Source of the DNA: Daphnia pulex
Taxonomy: Eukaryota > Arthropoda > Branchiopoda > Diplostraca > Daphniidae
Direction of reading: 5' to 3'
Length of the DNA: 64,000 nucleotides
Assembly (NCBI RefSeq): GCF_021134715.1
Contig: NC_060025.1
Location: 310,001-374,000 of the forward strand
Shown: one piece after another, positions 34,417 to 46,697 of the stretch
Layout of the letters: every line of letters starts with the position of its first letter
Position numbering within the stretch: the stretch's first letter is position 1
The notes under the pieces: generated by a model
Told to the model about the DNA's origin: nothing
What the model saw: only the letters and a program-made list of their open reading frames with translations
Database searches by the model: none
Program-made: the position numbers and the translations under genes

Positions 34417-34425
34417 CTTTTTATA
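34417..34425 (-). promoter_or_regulatory. TATA box of the Tyr-rich gene
   Basis: On the minus strand TATAAAAAG lies about 105 bp upstream of the four-base first coding exon, a normal distance for a short 5' UTR. Confidence 0.65.
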
Positions 34426-34429
34426 TGTC

Positions 34430-35035
34430 TCGAATAAAGCACACTATCCGTCTGAAGCGGGAAAAAACGGCCTTGGGCATGCTTTAGGCTAGGGCTTCAC
34501 GTGCGACGCATGAGGTAAGAGTCAAGATTTTCTAACCCTACCTCTAGGGCGTGACGTAATTGGCTGTGGGCGTCACGTTGGTTCGTTCTCGTGGACCTTT
34601 TCATTTTAGAAATTTACATCTGGCATTGTGGCTTGCGGTGGAGAACTTTATGAAATTAAATCTAATGACATAATAACTGGCCCTTTTCGCTTCTCGAATC
34701 ATCTGGTCAAATTGTTTTATTGTATATGCGATAAGATTTTGTAAGATGCTTACAGGCTTAACACGGTAAACGCGTTATTTTTAACTAGATTGGATCATAC
34801 AAAAAGCGGAAAAATGTGTATGCTTGTTAGATTGCTGAAGTATATGTGTATTTGTGTGATAAGCAAGAAAAATCTAATGATTAAAGACATATTATTGGGC
34901 GGAGATTGACAGATCAATTGCCGCTGAAATATGGAATAGACTTCTAGATTCTATTTCTATCTAAATGTTTTCAAATCATTAAAAAACAAATTTCCGTTTG
35001 ACACTAACTCAGACTAGACTATTTGAATCTTTTGT
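34430..35035. other. Intergenic, nothing recognised
   Basis: AT-rich sequence between the Tyr-rich gene promoter and the chitin-binding exons. No ORF with features. Confidence 0.4.
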
Positions 35036-35403
35036 TTAATAGGGTGTGTCCTTGCGACAGTTTGAATTGGATTGGTTTGGGATATCGCACGTTGGATAAT
35101 AATAGCTGTCGGTGCCAACAGTCCAGTACAATCCGCCAGGGCATTTCATACGAATCGGAACACCATTGGAGCATTGATGGTAATATCTGAGATTTCAAAA
35201 ATTTCGCTGTATTGTTATGAAGACAAATAATTGTATGTAAAGTTTATTTTCTCTATACATAAAAAATATGAGAAAACTTTAGGGAAATAATGAAGACTTT
35301 GAGATGAAATTACGTCAAACTTACATTCTATGAAACATGTACAGCTCATATTTACACATTTGTGCAGTTGCGATAAACTTCATACACTGCAATTGATCTT
35401 GGT
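35036..35403 (-). CDS. Peritrophin-A type chitin-binding domain (CBM14), last two exons
   Basis: Exons 35403-35325 and 35186-35036 join in frame and end in TAA. They encode LQCMKFIATAQMCKYELYM, then YYHQCSNG, KCPGGLYWTVG, YPTCD and NCRKDTPY. The spaced cysteines with aromatic residues around CPGGL are the peritrophin-A pattern that binds chitin in peritrophic matrix and cuticle. Upstream exons with a start are uncertain: an ATG with leucine-rich start (MLLLLDSHLSCGES) lies at about 35680 and ends at a GT donor, but I could not phase it through to the 35403 exon. The protein should be small and secreted. Confidence 0.6.
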
Positions 35404-36219
35404 CTAGATTTTTTTAAACAATAAATTACTCAAAACTAATTTGTTATGATTGCCAGCCTGTCTATATATCTGTTTAACTTTATTTCAACTTGAGATATGA
35501 TAGAACTGAATCCTTTCACTGCAATACCTATCGTAAGACAAAATGTTTATTAGGCAAACCTGACAGAACTTCACTAAGGCTACTTTTATATTCAAGAAAT
35601 ACAAATGGACATGTTGCTTACCAAAGTGTCCCAGAAGATGAAGTCGAGATTCCCCACATGAGAGATGTGAATCCAATAACAACAGCATGATGAAATCACT
35701 TATCACAAAATGCTATAATTACATCTTAACTACTTCACAGAAAACAAAGAAACGAAAATCGTAATATATGCACAATTGAACAGACACACACACGCAAATG
35801 ATTTATGACCAATTCTTTCTTTCTTCTTTCTCAAAGTAGAATTTTCTATTTAATAAACCCATTCGGCCATTCCTTTTCATGGTTACATTTCTACTCGAAT
35901 CGTCTGCTGTATTGATATGTTATTACGCGATGCACGATTGGAATGAATGATCGATAATTAAAAAATTACGTGTATTATTTTAATTTTGGTAACAGAATAA
36001 TTGGGGTTATCTATCATTTTGATCACGAAAAACCGTTAAAGAGAAAGTATTTGAAGTATAAGACTAGTGATAGATCTTAAATTTAACTTTTAAAAACAAC
36101 ACGAGGCAGTTTCACATTTAAAAAAATTATAAAAATTTGAAGAATAAAACATTAAGAGCTGGGAGGGCATTTGGACGAATGTCCACATTAAAAAGAAATA
36201 TGTATGTAAAAAGAAAAAA
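35404..36219. other. Intergenic, possible upstream exon of the chitin-binding gene
   Basis: Contains the possible signal-peptide exon near 35617-35680 (minus). Otherwise AT-rich, with the short 3' flank of the polo-like gene at its right end. Confidence 0.35.
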
Positions 36220-38595
36220 TCACTTGGCGCGGACTCCATGAGTCTGCGACTTGGGCGCTAAAAGAAACGAAATTTTTTCGCGCACATACTCCAACCGCTG
36301 TAGTAAATCATTTGAACAACCGTATTGGGCTAAAGATGTGAGCCGGAATGTTCGGAAATTTTTGTCTTCATCAATAACTGAGACGGCTCCCATCAAAGGA
36401 CACAGAATAATTTTGACGTGATCTCGGAAATAATTGACCTGTAGAATAGTGACAGAATTAGGTAAGTTGAAGCATTTTAATCCTCCGAAAATGATTTACC
36501 TGTAACGTGCCGTTGACGAGATGCATTACGACGGCCCGCGAGGTCATGAACCACTGTCGAAGGAATGGTAGACTAAAAAGTTCGTCACCTTTTCTCGGAA
36601 GGATGGAGCCACCAGCTTTGATCAAATTCTCTTGCATATACGACCGAAAGTAAGCCAACAGCTTCATCTTTTTCTCCAACTGAGGAGGGTAGCTGTCCAG
36701 TGAGTGGTACTTTACAATACCATCTCGTTCAACGTACTGAATGGCTCTAAAGAAAGAATAAAGATAAGTTTGTTTAAAATTCAAAACGAAAAATCCCTCC
36801 AACTTACTTTCCATCGACGTGCAATAACAGCTTAGTGTGATCCTTGAAAATGACACCGATCGTGTCGTCACTCAACTGATAACCAAAAAAGCCCTTGTCA
36901 GAACAGTCGACCCATTCGGAAACCCACACCATCGGAATGGCAGCGGGATCTTCGGCCTCATCTAAAGATGAAACAAAGTTTCTATGAAATTAGTTGATTA
37001 CTTCAGCGGATTTGGAAAAAAAATCTTACCCATGAGGAATGGAACTCTTTTGATGGGTTTCGAGGTTAACAGTTTCAAAAGTTGTTGCTCCAAGTCACGG
37101 AGCAGTTGCTGAGGCGATGGGATTGATGAAACGGCCGTAAGTGGCGCGTCGGCAGTGGCTGGTGTATTAACAGTTTCTGCCTTGACGCCTGTGATAACAC
37201 GAAGGATGAAATGTAGCAAGCAATTGCAACGGAAAACATGGTTAAATCATTATACCTTGTACTTTCATTGAATTAACATCCCGTTTTCTGTCGCCAAGAG
37301 GTGGACGGACGGCAATAAAACCCTTGTTGAGGGCATCAACAAGGGTGTTATATATAAGGCGGGGATCAAGTCGCGGTGGCATAGTCAAGCAAGACAAATC
37401 CAGGCGTGAAGGCATGTTACCCTGAGTCATGAAGTCATCCCTCAAACATTGATCCACGGTTGGTCTGTTTAGAAGGAGAATCATAAATTTAATGAAAACT
37501 AACACTATGGGTAATGCAAGTAATTATTTTTACTAACCGGCTGCTAGGATCTGGTTGAATCATTTTAAAAATTAGTTCTCTAGCTTTTGAACTCAAGTGA
37601 GAGGGATCATGAGACTCGTGCTTTAAGATTTTGCTGTATGTATCCTTCAATGACTCTATTTCAAAAGAAGGAACATGCCCAACCAATAAAGTATATCTAG
37701 GGATTGTAAGAAAGTAAATATAAATCTCAACACTGTGTGTTTAACATAAAACTTACAAAATGCAGCCCGCAGACCAGATATCCACTGCATAACCTTGTTT
37801 GCACAAAACTTCGGGTGCAATGCAGTTGGGAGTGCCACACAGAGTCCTATCAAAAGTTACGTAGAGAAAACATGTAGCATAGCTAACAAACAGTGAGCAC
37901 AAAGATGTCAATCTTACTTTTTCCTTTCACTATCAAAATCTAACTTTTTTGCTTGGCCAAAGTTTCCCATCTTCAGCTCCATGTCATCATTGAGTAAAAG
38001 ATTACCCAGATTCAATTCTCTGTGTATGATCTTGTTTTTTTGGAGATGCTTAATGCCGTGAAGAAGTTGGTTCATGAAGTACTTAGCTTCAGGTTCAGTG
38101 ATCGCCTTTCTTCTTTTGTGCAACTCCATGAGACTCTAAAAAAGTAACACAACATTGAAAAAACTAATTCGAAAAACAAATGAAATGGTAGTGCACTTAC
38201 CCTTCTTTTGCAAAGCTCCAGAACAATGAAGACAAAGTTGCTGTCCTCAAAACAGCTGTGAAATCCAACAATGTGTCTATGGACCAGCATGCGATGAATG
38301 GAAATCTCCTTTGTCAACTTATCCTTCTGGTGCTGCCTTAGCTGCTTGGAACATTGCTTGGAAATGATTTTGCAAGCGAAGATCTGGTTGTTAGCGCTGT
38401 CTGTGATTTCATAGCATTTGGCAAACTCACCCTAGTTAATCAATCAAGTTTAAAACCAATTGTTAATACAATTGCTAAGTTGCATTACTTTAACTTTTCT
38501 CTTATTACCTTTCCAAGTAACTGGCCTCTCACGTAACGTTTTTTCGTGACAGGATCAAGAAGAATATCAGGGATGGTTTTCAAAATGGAATTCAT
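36220..38595 (-). CDS. Polo-like kinase, catalytically defective (pseudokinase with intact polo boxes), 590 aa
   Basis: Ten exons join without a break: 38595-38509, 38431-38201, 38135-37918, 37846-37757, 37696-37538, 37464-37256, 37188-37030, 36961-36808, 36746-36500 and 36438-36220. The length is close to PLK1. The kinase fold is present: glycine loop LLGKGEFAKC (28-), VAIK-type Lys50, alphaC Glu71, and activation segment [14 protein letters not shown]. The catalytic HRD is HRE (E146), the following Lys is Asn148, and DFG is NFG (N164), so both the base and the metal-binding aspartate are gone. Polo boxes from about 394 to 580 are intact, with [12 protein letters not shown] and the phosphopeptide-binding DHVK (H525, K527). 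It would bind primed phosphoproteins without phosphorylating them. Start chosen at [15 protein letters not shown], in line with the PLK N-terminus. Confidence 0.92.
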
Positions 38596-39686
38596 TTTGG
38601 AGTTCAATTAAAATCGACACTGATAGAATAAAATAATAAGATAGGAATTAAAATCGTGGCAGTTAAAAACTTTCGGACCGACGGCTAGCGAACGTAGTGT
38701 CGAATCTGTGGTCACGAAACGTGTAACGTGGTGAAGAAAGAATTCCATAAACAATAGCATAGCCGCCAATCCCGCCATAAGGGCCATAGCCTACTCTACC
38801 TCTATTTCAGGAAGCCGAAAGGCGAAAGGAATGGATTATTTGTAATTTCGTTCTATTCCGTTGGCGTTGTTGTCTCAATTCGCTGCCTCTAGCGGATTAA
38901 GCGCACCTTATAACAAAATTGAATTTTTTTAAATTCTCAACTTGACTAATAAAGTAAAATGTTAAATAATAAATAATCGATGAATAATCGCTCGCATCGT
39001 GAAACAGCGAATTTACAAGAAGGACGACAGGACCGAACTTGTCATACGACATCAAAGCAATCTCAAGTTTGTTCGTTTTTATTACCAACAGTCCAACATC
39101 GCCACGCGCCAACACCGAAAATCCGACGTTAGTCGGATTTTCGATGATTATATAAACTAATTAAATATTAAATAATAATTAAATACTAATTAAATATTAT
39201 TATAAACTAATTTTATACACTTAATTAGGTATGACTTAATTAACCACTATAAATAAAACCACACGACGGCACGACCACGCGCTTTATCAAAAAGCTTCTT
39301 CTTCTTCTCTTCAAAATTACGAAATTCCTCTACTAGGTGCCGGTGCCTGCCGATGTGCGGCGATTGCCGATTGCGGCTTCGGTGTGCAGATGGCGTTCCC
39401 TACTCAAAACAAAACCGACAAGCTGTCAAGATTGTCAATATTGGAACTAAATATTTTTAATTATTTGTTTCGGGAGAAGTTAAAATAAATTTAAGGCTGA
39501 TCAAGCGGTTAATAAGCTATAATTTAATATAAATACGTTTATCGGCAATCAATAGAAAATACTACAACACTGTTTATTTTTTCAGCAGACGACTTTTATG
39601 GTCTCGCAACCCGCGTAGCATATTAAGAAAAGAAAAAAACGCGTTTTGAATTTGTTGTTCTCCGTATCACATTCGTTCAGATAAAA
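38596..39686. promoter_or_regulatory. Divergent upstream region between the polo-like and methyltransferase genes
   Basis: The polo-like gene runs left and the THUMPD-type gene runs right from here. 39150-39235 holds imperfect AT repeats of the type TAAACTAATTAAATATTA. No TATA box stands out for either gene and there is no ORF with features. Confidence 0.4.
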
Positions 39687-39743
39687 ATGGGAACAGATTT
39701 CTCAGTATGCCTGATTTCTTTTGTACGGTTGGTTTTGGTTTAG
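39687..39743 (+). promoter_or_regulatory. Upstream ORF overlapping the THUMPD start
   Basis: An ATG at 39687 (AAAAATGGG, favourable context) opens an 18-codon frame that passes over the main ATG at 39707 in another frame and stops at 39743. Overlapping uORFs usually lower translation of the main frame. Confidence 0.5.
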
Positions 39744-40789
39744 ATTATTTTGCAGTAAAGGAACTTCAAGTATTGCCATTGACAACTTTGCAACAGACAT
39801 TGGTTGGTAAAGTGTTTTTCCATAAGGAAGGTAGTTTGGATTCACTTCTGGTTCTCAAAACTGTTGAAAGACTTTTCGTTAAAGTAGTTCATGTTGAAGT
39901 AGAACCCAACATTCAAGATTCTCTCTTGGAAGATTGGCTCACTTGTAAACTATCCAATACAAGTAACTTTTTCAGTGATTGCCTGCTTACATGGAAAGAA
40001 ATCGCTAACATAAAAAGTGATTGCGCTGTAAAGTTCAGAATCAATTCCAGACTCTCTGGTGGATTCCGTAAAGCATCCAACTTCCAACGTGTGTCATCTC
40101 TGGTAGGAAGTGTTTTCATGCAACATTTAGATTCATGTGTCATCGATGTTAGAGATCCAGATCTTGAAATTTTCCTCCATCTGAATGACAGTTTCTTGAC
40201 CGTTGGACTTCAAGTTACCAAGAAACCGTTATCTGACAGGAGTTATCTGAATCATATTCTTGTGAGATCTACAGTATGTGTTGCAATGTGCATGGCAGTG
40301 GATCTGTCTAGCAAAGATGTCATCCTAGATCCCATGTGTGGAGCTGCCACAATTCTGGTTGAAGCTATCAAGAAGTTTAATTGCAAAGCTGCAGTTGGTG
40401 TTGATTGTGATCCATTGCAACTTAAACTTGCCCAAGACAATTTGAGTACCAGCCTTGCTTTTCGTCACGTGGATTTGATTTGCGGGGATTCTCGCAGCAT
40501 CATTTTTAAAGATAAGTGGTTTGATGTGGTGTTGTGCGACGTTCCTTTCGGCCGAAAGTTTGGTGAATTCAAGGAAATCCAGCGTTTGTTAACAAGTATT
40601 GTGAAATCAGTTGACATTGTTCTTAAACCTGGAGGAAGAGTTGGTATTTTGATCAGCGAAAAGTTACGACAAACACTAATCGATCTGTGTCCGGATTGCT
40701 GGACCCTGCACAATCAACACCCATTGCGACTCGGCACCTTACCAGCTGCAATCGTGACTTGGAAGAAAACACTTACTTGTCCAATATAA
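39707..40789 (+). CDS. THUMPD2/3-type tRNA or snRNA guanine-N2 methyltransferase, 360 aa
   Basis: Single-exon gene. The N-terminal about 190 residues resemble a THUMP RNA-binding region, starting FFCTVGFGLDYFAVKEL. The C-terminal Rossmann-like methyltransferase has LDPMCGAATILVEA (motif I at about 207-220), VGVDCDPLQLKLAQDN, CGDSRS and the catalytic-type DVPFGRKFG (D278), in place of the NPPY/DLPF motif. The FGxKF variant is closer to THUMPD2 than THUMPD3. The family forms N2-methylguanosine in RNA using S-adenosylmethionine with TRMT112. At 360 aa it is shorter than the vertebrate protein. Its TAA is followed by one codon and then the ATG of the next gene, in the same frame. Confidence 0.82.
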   Translation: MPDFFCTVGFGLDYFAVKELQVLPLTTLQQTLVGKVFFHKEGSLDSLLVLKTVERLFVKVVHVEVEPNIQDSLLEDWLTCKLSNTSNFFSDCLLTWKEIANIKSDCAVKFRINSRLSGGFRKASNFQRVSSLVGSVFMQHLDSCVIDVRDPDLEIFLHLNDSFLTVGLQVTKKPLSDRSYLNHILVRSTVCVAMCMAVDLSSKDVILDPMCGAATILVEAIKKFNCKAAVGVDCDPLQLKLAQDNLSTSLAFRHVDLICGDSRSIIFKDKWFDVVLCDVPFGRKFGEFKEIQRLLTSIVKSVDIVLKPGGRVGILISEKLRQTLIDLCPDCWTLHNQHPLRLGTLPAAIVTWKKTLTCPI

Positions 40790-40792
40790 GAT

Positions 40793-42760
40793 ATGGAACG
40801 TCCAAGCGGAAATCAAGGCGAGCTCTCCCTCATCGAAATAGTTGAGAGTTTTAATAAACTTGACGGACGAAGAACGCCGGAACCATCGTCTTCTGCAAGT
40901 GTAGCGATCGCTTTGGACGAAGAAAAGAACCGCCGTCAGGTATAAATTTAGAAATTGAATTTGATTCTACCACGGTTTTTTAAACTTTTCTCTTGAAACA
41001 GGAGTGTGAAAAAGTTATCCAACAGTTGTACGCGGAAATATCTGAATTAAAACAGGAGAATGCAGTCGCGAAAGCAGGCATCCAGCGTAAGGATTCCCTG
41101 CTCATGCAAGCCCAGCAACAGTGGAAGACTTTAAAAATTGATTGGGAGCAGAGACTCGAATTGGTCAAAGATGAGAAGGATCGCCTCAATACCGTAAGTT
41201 GTTATAATGGCTCGTCAAATATTCTTTCTGAAAACCCACACTAACAAAGGAAATTGGCCATCTTTCCCCCTTTTTTTATAGACGGTAACTCGATTGGAAG
41301 GACAATTACAGATTTCCATTGCCGAGGCCCGGAAGAGTTGTGCGGAACTGCAAACAGTCACGCGACAGAAAGACGAGATGCTTCATAATCTTCAAGAGGA
41401 AAACTCTCGGTTAAAAGAGAAATACGAACAAAGCCAATCTCAGCTACGCCAGGTATACGAATTCCGTCGTTAGAATGTTAAAGTTGGAGGCATACCAAAA
41501 TTCTTTTATGTTTTCCTTATAGATAATGGTGGAGTTTGACGACAACAAGAAGGAGCTCACGCGCAACGAGATGAAAATGGATGAATTGAAACGGGACAAC
41601 CACAAGTTAAAGGGTCAGATCGAAGATTTGAAAAGGGAAAAGGTGAGTGCTGGTGAGAGCGTGGTGTTGCCTTCTATGGTCTGTTGCATTATGTATGGCT
41701 GCTTTAGTGGCCGTGACGTTCACAGATTTGTTTGTGTCAACCTACTCCAAGGAACTCGGTCGACAGTAGCACGGTTTTAGAAAGAACCTGAAAACATACC
41801 GTGTTTGTGAATTGTGTACTGACAAATCTTGATTCTCATCACGTTGGCAACTTTCGTTTCCTTACCTTCTTACAGTTTTCGTCGAAATTTCCTTCCTTTT
41901 TTTTAACGTCTAGTGACAGTGTGATTGGTTCTAGGTGATCGAACCGAATGAATTAAATATTTCTCAGAATTTGCAATCTCACATGTAAAATGTATCCATC
42001 TTACATCTTTCAGAACAAGTTGATGGCCGAACTGGAATTACTGCAGCAGCAATTTGAAAGCAGCCAGGAGCAAAATGAAGCTTATTGCCGCGCTCGAATC
42101 CAAGAGGCTTCCCAGAGCGCCGAGGAGGAAGCGAATCGACGTCTACAGATTTGGCAGCATGAGGTGGATTGCAAAATGAGCCATTTAATCACTACCCTGG
42201 AACAACAGTTGGGCATCCTTAAGGCCAAGTAAGTATTGTCGTTGACTTGATTCAATTAAAAACCCCTTGACGACACGAATCGATAAAACAGGAGTATAGC
42301 TGAAGCTGAAGCCAAGGAGGCCCGCCATCAAGAAGAAGTTCAGAAATTAAAACAAGAAATTAAACATCACAAGACAGAACACCAAGATCTTACCAGGAAA
42401 ATGCGGGAACTCGCCGAGGCACAATGGAACACGATTAACAGGATAACATCTTCGGGTATTTAATCGTCAACTATTTGTCACCTTCGAAATAATCTCTTTT
42501 TGATTTTTTTAAAAATAAGACCTTCTCTTGCGTTTTAGGAACACGTCAAACAGCTTCGTCGTTTGTTTCCAGCGAAATCTCGGACGCCACTTTGCCAGTG
42601 AGTAATGGCCAAGACGAGTTTCTTCATTTCCACAGCAAGGTACTATGACCATTTTGGTTATATAACTTAATTGTCATGTTAATTGAATCCATTCTTTTCT
42701 CTTTATCAGAGACACGGCCCTAAAGATGCGAATGAGCCGTCGTCGAGGCGGAAGAAATAA
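40793..42760 (+). CDS. Coiled-coil protein, 386 aa (centrosome-type, unassigned)
   Basis: Eight exons: 40793-40939, 41002-41193, 41282-41452, 41523-41642, 42014-42228, 42292-42455, 42539-42639 and 42710-42760, all in phase. A short N-terminus (MERPSGNQGELSLIEIVESF) leads into almost continuous heptad-repeat helix from about residue 45 to 320 (for example KVIQQLYAEISELKQEN, ELELLQQQFESSQEQ and LTRKMRELAEAQW). It ends with a polar tail and a basic RRKK. The arrangement is like centrosomal or cytoskeletal coiled-coil proteins, but no orthologue is certain. The ATG sits in a good context (GATATGG) one codon after the upstream THUMPD stop. Poly(A) signal AATAAA at 42808-42813. Confidence 0.8.
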
Positions 42761-44435
42761 TTTTAACCGTGTGGAAATGATGCGTACGTCTTCATCATAG
42801 AGGTGGGAATAAAAGTAAATTTTCTGTATATTTTATATAAGTGCCAGACTTAAACATGAGAAAGGACATGTGAAAGGAGAGAGGGCTCATTGCTAAACTT
42901 TTCTGTTGGGCACACATGTAGTAGTACTCTGTTACAAAATGGGATACGAAATGGATGAAAATACATAACACATTTTAAAAGAGAGACAATTCACGTTTGG
43001 CGATGATCATGTTGTTCAGTTAAAAAAAAGTAGTGGTAGATTGAGAAAGATGTCTGTTACGTGAGAGAATTGCATAATGCATGAGCTCATACGTCGTCCA
43101 ACGTCGCGCTACTTGGCACTACAAGAATCGACTTCAAAATAAGGCTTTAAAAATCAGTTAAAAATAGAGTGTATTTATGTGGAGAGAAAATAAAAGGACA
43201 GTATTTCCGGGATAGATGGGGAGATTTTAGAGATAATTTGAAAATCTGCTGAAAACTGAATTTGAAAAAAATTGAAAAACAACAACCTAGGAATGACTAG
43301 TTCTAGGATGGACATTTGAGTCGATACACGCTATGCACCCAACGAAACGAAGCCTTAGCAAAAAGCTTGAGTATTGATACACAGTAGGGGGGTAGGGGTA
43401 ACCATGTTAAAACAGTACGAAAAAACATGGGGCAGGTCCTTCTCATTTAAAAGTGTTTTTTTTTAAGTTTGTAGTCTGTTACCATTCGTGATTCGGGCGG
43501 GGCTGTTTGGTCAACGCCAATTATTTTTCTTTTTTCGTTATTGTTAAGTATATAAAGTACATGAAACATTCGTAACTACAAGGGTTTTACATGAATAATT
43601 CGACAATAAAATTCCAAAAATGGATAGAAGGATCAATCACACATACTGGGTAAAGAATAAGAAAGCCAATGTCGCCCTCGGATGTTTTCTTCCCCAAGAT
43701 GAAAGTGAAAAATCGCAAAATGTCTGGAAAAAAAACATCATTTCATTATATAAAATATTTTTGTATCTATATTAAATTTTTTTCGGTTTTGTGTCTCGTT
43801 TTGAATAATCTAGATGGACGAAGACTTTTAAAAATTGGACAGACAAAATGTTGGAGTGAACACGCACTGAATTGGACACGTAGAATTTCGAGAGAAAAAA
43901 AAACACGATTTCATCGCTTACAAATTTGTAGAAAAGTTCATTAATGATTTTTTTTTCTCAATTAAAAGAAATATTAGCGAAAAAATTATTTCCATTTAAA
44001 AAAACGATTCAAAATTCCAAGTTTCGAAGGTTAGAACACACACATTTCACATAGGAAGGTTATACCAGAACGTTGAAAATCATCTTCATTTGTCGCCTAC
44101 GGATCACAGTCGAAAAGAGATGTTTCGATGATTGATGTCACAAAACAGCATTAAACATTAAAAGTACCAAATCACCCCTTCATTTAATTTTTTTTTCCAT
44201 TTTTTAAAATTTTGCTGTTTATCTTTAAAAGTTCCATTCTGTTGTTGTAGTTCCTTCGCTTTATAAACAAAATCAAGGTTATTCGATCAATCATCATTAA
44301 TGTTATTGCTTGATGCAGGCAGTGCAAGTCGAAAAGAGAGTGAGAGTCACATGATTGCCAATCACGATGAGGGATTGAGAGAAAAAAGGTGGGCTTCATC
44401 ATTTGTTTTAATCCTCCCGGCGGCGGGGCTCCTCC
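42761..44435. other. 3' flanks of two convergent genes
   Basis: Holds the short 3' UTR of the coiled-coil gene and, on the other strand, the likely long 3' UTR of the zinc-finger gene. AT-rich, no ORF with features. Confidence 0.4.
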
Positions 44436-46697
44436 TCACCGTTTGCTCTTGGTGACTCCTGCCGACATTTTGGTGTGCGTCTGCTGGTGTTTGGCCAGGT
44501 GAGCCTTTTGGCGGAAATTCTTGCCGCACAGTGGACAGGAAAAGGGTTTCTCTCCCGTGTGCGTTCGTATGTGCACATTGACCGAGTACTTGTCTTTGAA
44601 GCCCTTGGTGCAAATGCTGCAATAGTGAAGCAGCCGCTCCCGCCGGGTACCCGTCTCTACTCCGACCGCCTCTCCAGGTTCCAGCAATCGGCTCGAGTCA
44701 TCGTCGTTGGCCAGCTGGGCCGCCAATTCCGTCAATTTCTTCTTCTTGGACCCGCGCTTTTTGCGGGTCTTGGCAACGGGTTGGGCAACGCCACTACCGG
44801 TTGGTGGCCTTGCCGTCGCCGTCGGCGAATTTCCGGCCAGGGTCGACGGAACTCCCGTCGAGGACGCTCCCGTCGATGACGCAAAATCACCGTTGGGTGT
44901 GGCCCCCGTCGTGCACATGTGCTGCTGCTGCTTCAAAGATTCAACCACCTCTTTTTCGAAGGTCTTGATCTTGTCCAAATCCTCAATGTTGCACATCAAA
45001 AGGTCCTCGATGGTCGTCAGGCAATTCTCCTCGCCCACCGGATGGCCACCGCCACCGCTGCTGCTGCTGCCCGTCCGCCCGTCTGGTCCCTCGTACTGGT
45101 AGTCGCCGGAAAAGATGTTGCCTATCGACATGATGGTATTGCCATTTCCAGATTCCTTCAAGGTGGTGGTGGAACCTCCAACGTCGTGCCGATTGTCGTA
45201 CATGACGTTGCCACCGCCAGACCGGACCGGTGAAGTTCTCGAACTGATGTCACTCATAGGGCTGGAAGCCGCGTTGCTGTCCAGCAAGCAATGGTGTCGC
45301 TGCTGTTGCTGCTGTGGGCTGGAACAATCGCCGTAGGTGTGATTGCTGGATGACAAGGCGCTGCTGAGCGGAGTCAGCGGTGGAGTCGCCGGATCGGCCG
45401 AATGGACAGACACAGAATTCTCCATGCTGTTGCCCACCTTGACGGATTTGAAGCTGTGGACGGGCGTCGAAAGTGCTTTGCGCAGTTCCGGATGGGCCGA
45501 CGGCTTGCTGGTTTGATAACTGGGCGATAACGGAGTGGTGGTGGCCGTCGCCGAAACCGGTACGCCACCGGCCGTCGCCACTTGTTTGCCCTGGAGGGCG
45601 CTGCGCAAAAGCGAGTCGGAACCACCGCCGCCGCCAAAGTTGTTGGTGCCGCCGCCGCCGATGGGCTTGAGCGTCGAGACGGGCGGCAGAGGTGATAGCG
45701 TGGCCAGCGTGGGCATGGTGGCGAATTCCAGCGTGAATTTGACGTCGGTGGCGGTTAGAAAGGGATCGTTGCGAAAGAGCTGGCCGCTGGAATTGCCTTC
45801 GCTCTCGTCTTGCAGAACGGCGCTGGCCTTGACGACCATGGGAGAGTCGCCGTACTGGTCCGGGGAGCCGTAGTGGTCGCTGCTGAGCGTGTCGTGAGGG
45901 CCAAAGAGGAAACTGCCAGTGTGGATGTGCTGCCCAGACGACATGCCGTCACCCGAGCTGGGCAAACCCACAATCTGCAACAGGGCGTCCAAGTCCATCG
46001 GCTCGACGTTGACGTTGGACGATTGGCCTTTGCTGTTGTGCTCCTGTTCCCACGACAAGTAGTTGCTCGTCTGCTCCTGTTGTTGTTGCTGCAATTCTTG
46101 GTGGTGGTGGTGGTGATGTTGTTGGTGCTTGGGCTCGACCGTCGAATCCGCCTCCATGGATGAAGCGCACTGAGGCTGATGGTGATAGTCCTGGCCGTTG
46201 GAATTTCCTCCGCTGTTGTTGTTGTTGTTGCCACCCGTTTTGGTCCAGCCGCTGTTATCCAAATCGTCACAAAAGACGTCGTCAGTGCGGCCACCACTGG
46301 TGCTACTGCTGCCACTACTACTGTTGCCTTCCACACTGTTGGCGCTGCTGCCGAACCCTTCGTCCGGGCTGGGCGTTCCGGCTAACCACTCGAAATGCAT
46401 TCCGCCGGAATGATTATGTTGTTGCTGCTGCTGATGGAGGTGGTGATGGTGGTGATGATGAAGGTGGCTGCCCAGTTGCTGCTTACCACCGTCTCCGGTC
46501 CCACTGGCACTGCCACTCTGTTGATGCTGATGGTGTCCAGCCGCTGCCGGGCCGACTGATGAGGAATCATCTTCGACAGGGAAGAGATGTAAGCCTAAAT
46601 CCCTCAGGCGGAAGGCAGCCGGCGTGTCGGGACAGACAAAATCGAACAAATCTGTTTTGGACAGGTCGTCCATTCGCAACGCCCCGGCTAGGTCCAT
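44436..46697 (-). CDS. C2H2 zinc-finger transcription-factor-like protein, 753 aa
   Basis: Single open frame from ATG 46697. The N-terminus [20 protein letters not shown] is acidic. Long low-complexity tracts of His, Gln, Gly, Ser and Asn fill the middle. A basic stretch [20 protein letters not shown], a likely nuclear signal, precedes two adjacent C2H2 fingers at the C-terminus: [19 protein letters not shown] (about 692-713) and [19 protein letters not shown] (about 719-741), joined by the TGEKPF linker. Two fingers at the extreme C-terminus after a long disordered activation-type region suggests a sequence-specific transcriptional regulator. I could not name the orthologue. It is followed upstream by more than 17 kb without protein genes, which is typical for developmental regulators. 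Confidence 0.85.
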   Translation of the reverse strand: MDLAGALRMDDLSKTDLFDFVCPDTPAAFRLRDLGLHLFPVEDDSSSVGPAAAGHHQHQQSGSASGTGDGGKQQLGSHLHHHHHHHLHQQQQQHNHSGGMHFEWLAGTPSPDEGFGSSANSVEGNSSSGSSSTSGGRTDDVFCDDLDNSGWTKTGGNNNNNSGGNSNGQDYHHQPQCASSMEADSTVEPKHQQHHHHHHQELQQQQQEQTSNYLSWEQEHNSKGQSSNVNVEPMDLDALLQIVGLPSSGDGMSSGQHIHTGSFLFGPHDTLSSDHYGSPDQYGDSPMVVKASAVLQDESEGNSSGQLFRNDPFLTATDVKFTLEFATMPTLATLSPLPPVSTLKPIGGGGTNNFGGGGGSDSLLRSALQGKQVATAGGVPVSATATTTPLSPSYQTSKPSAHPELRKALSTPVHSFKSVKVGNSMENSVSVHSADPATPPLTPLSSALSSSNHTYGDCSSPQQQQQRHHCLLDSNAASSPMSDISSRTSPVRSGGGNVMYDNRHDVGGSTTTLKESGNGNTIMSIGNIFSGDYQYEGPDGRTGSSSSGGGGHPVGEENCLTTIEDLLMCNIEDLDKIKTFEKEVVESLKQQQHMCTTGATPNGDFASSTGASSTGVPSTLAGNSPTATARPPTGSGVAQPVAKTRKKRGSKKKKLTELAAQLANDDDSSRLLEPGEAVGVETGTRRERLLHYCSICTKGFKDKYSVNVHIRTHTGEKPFSCPLCGKNFRQKAHLAKHQQTHTKMSAGVTKSKR

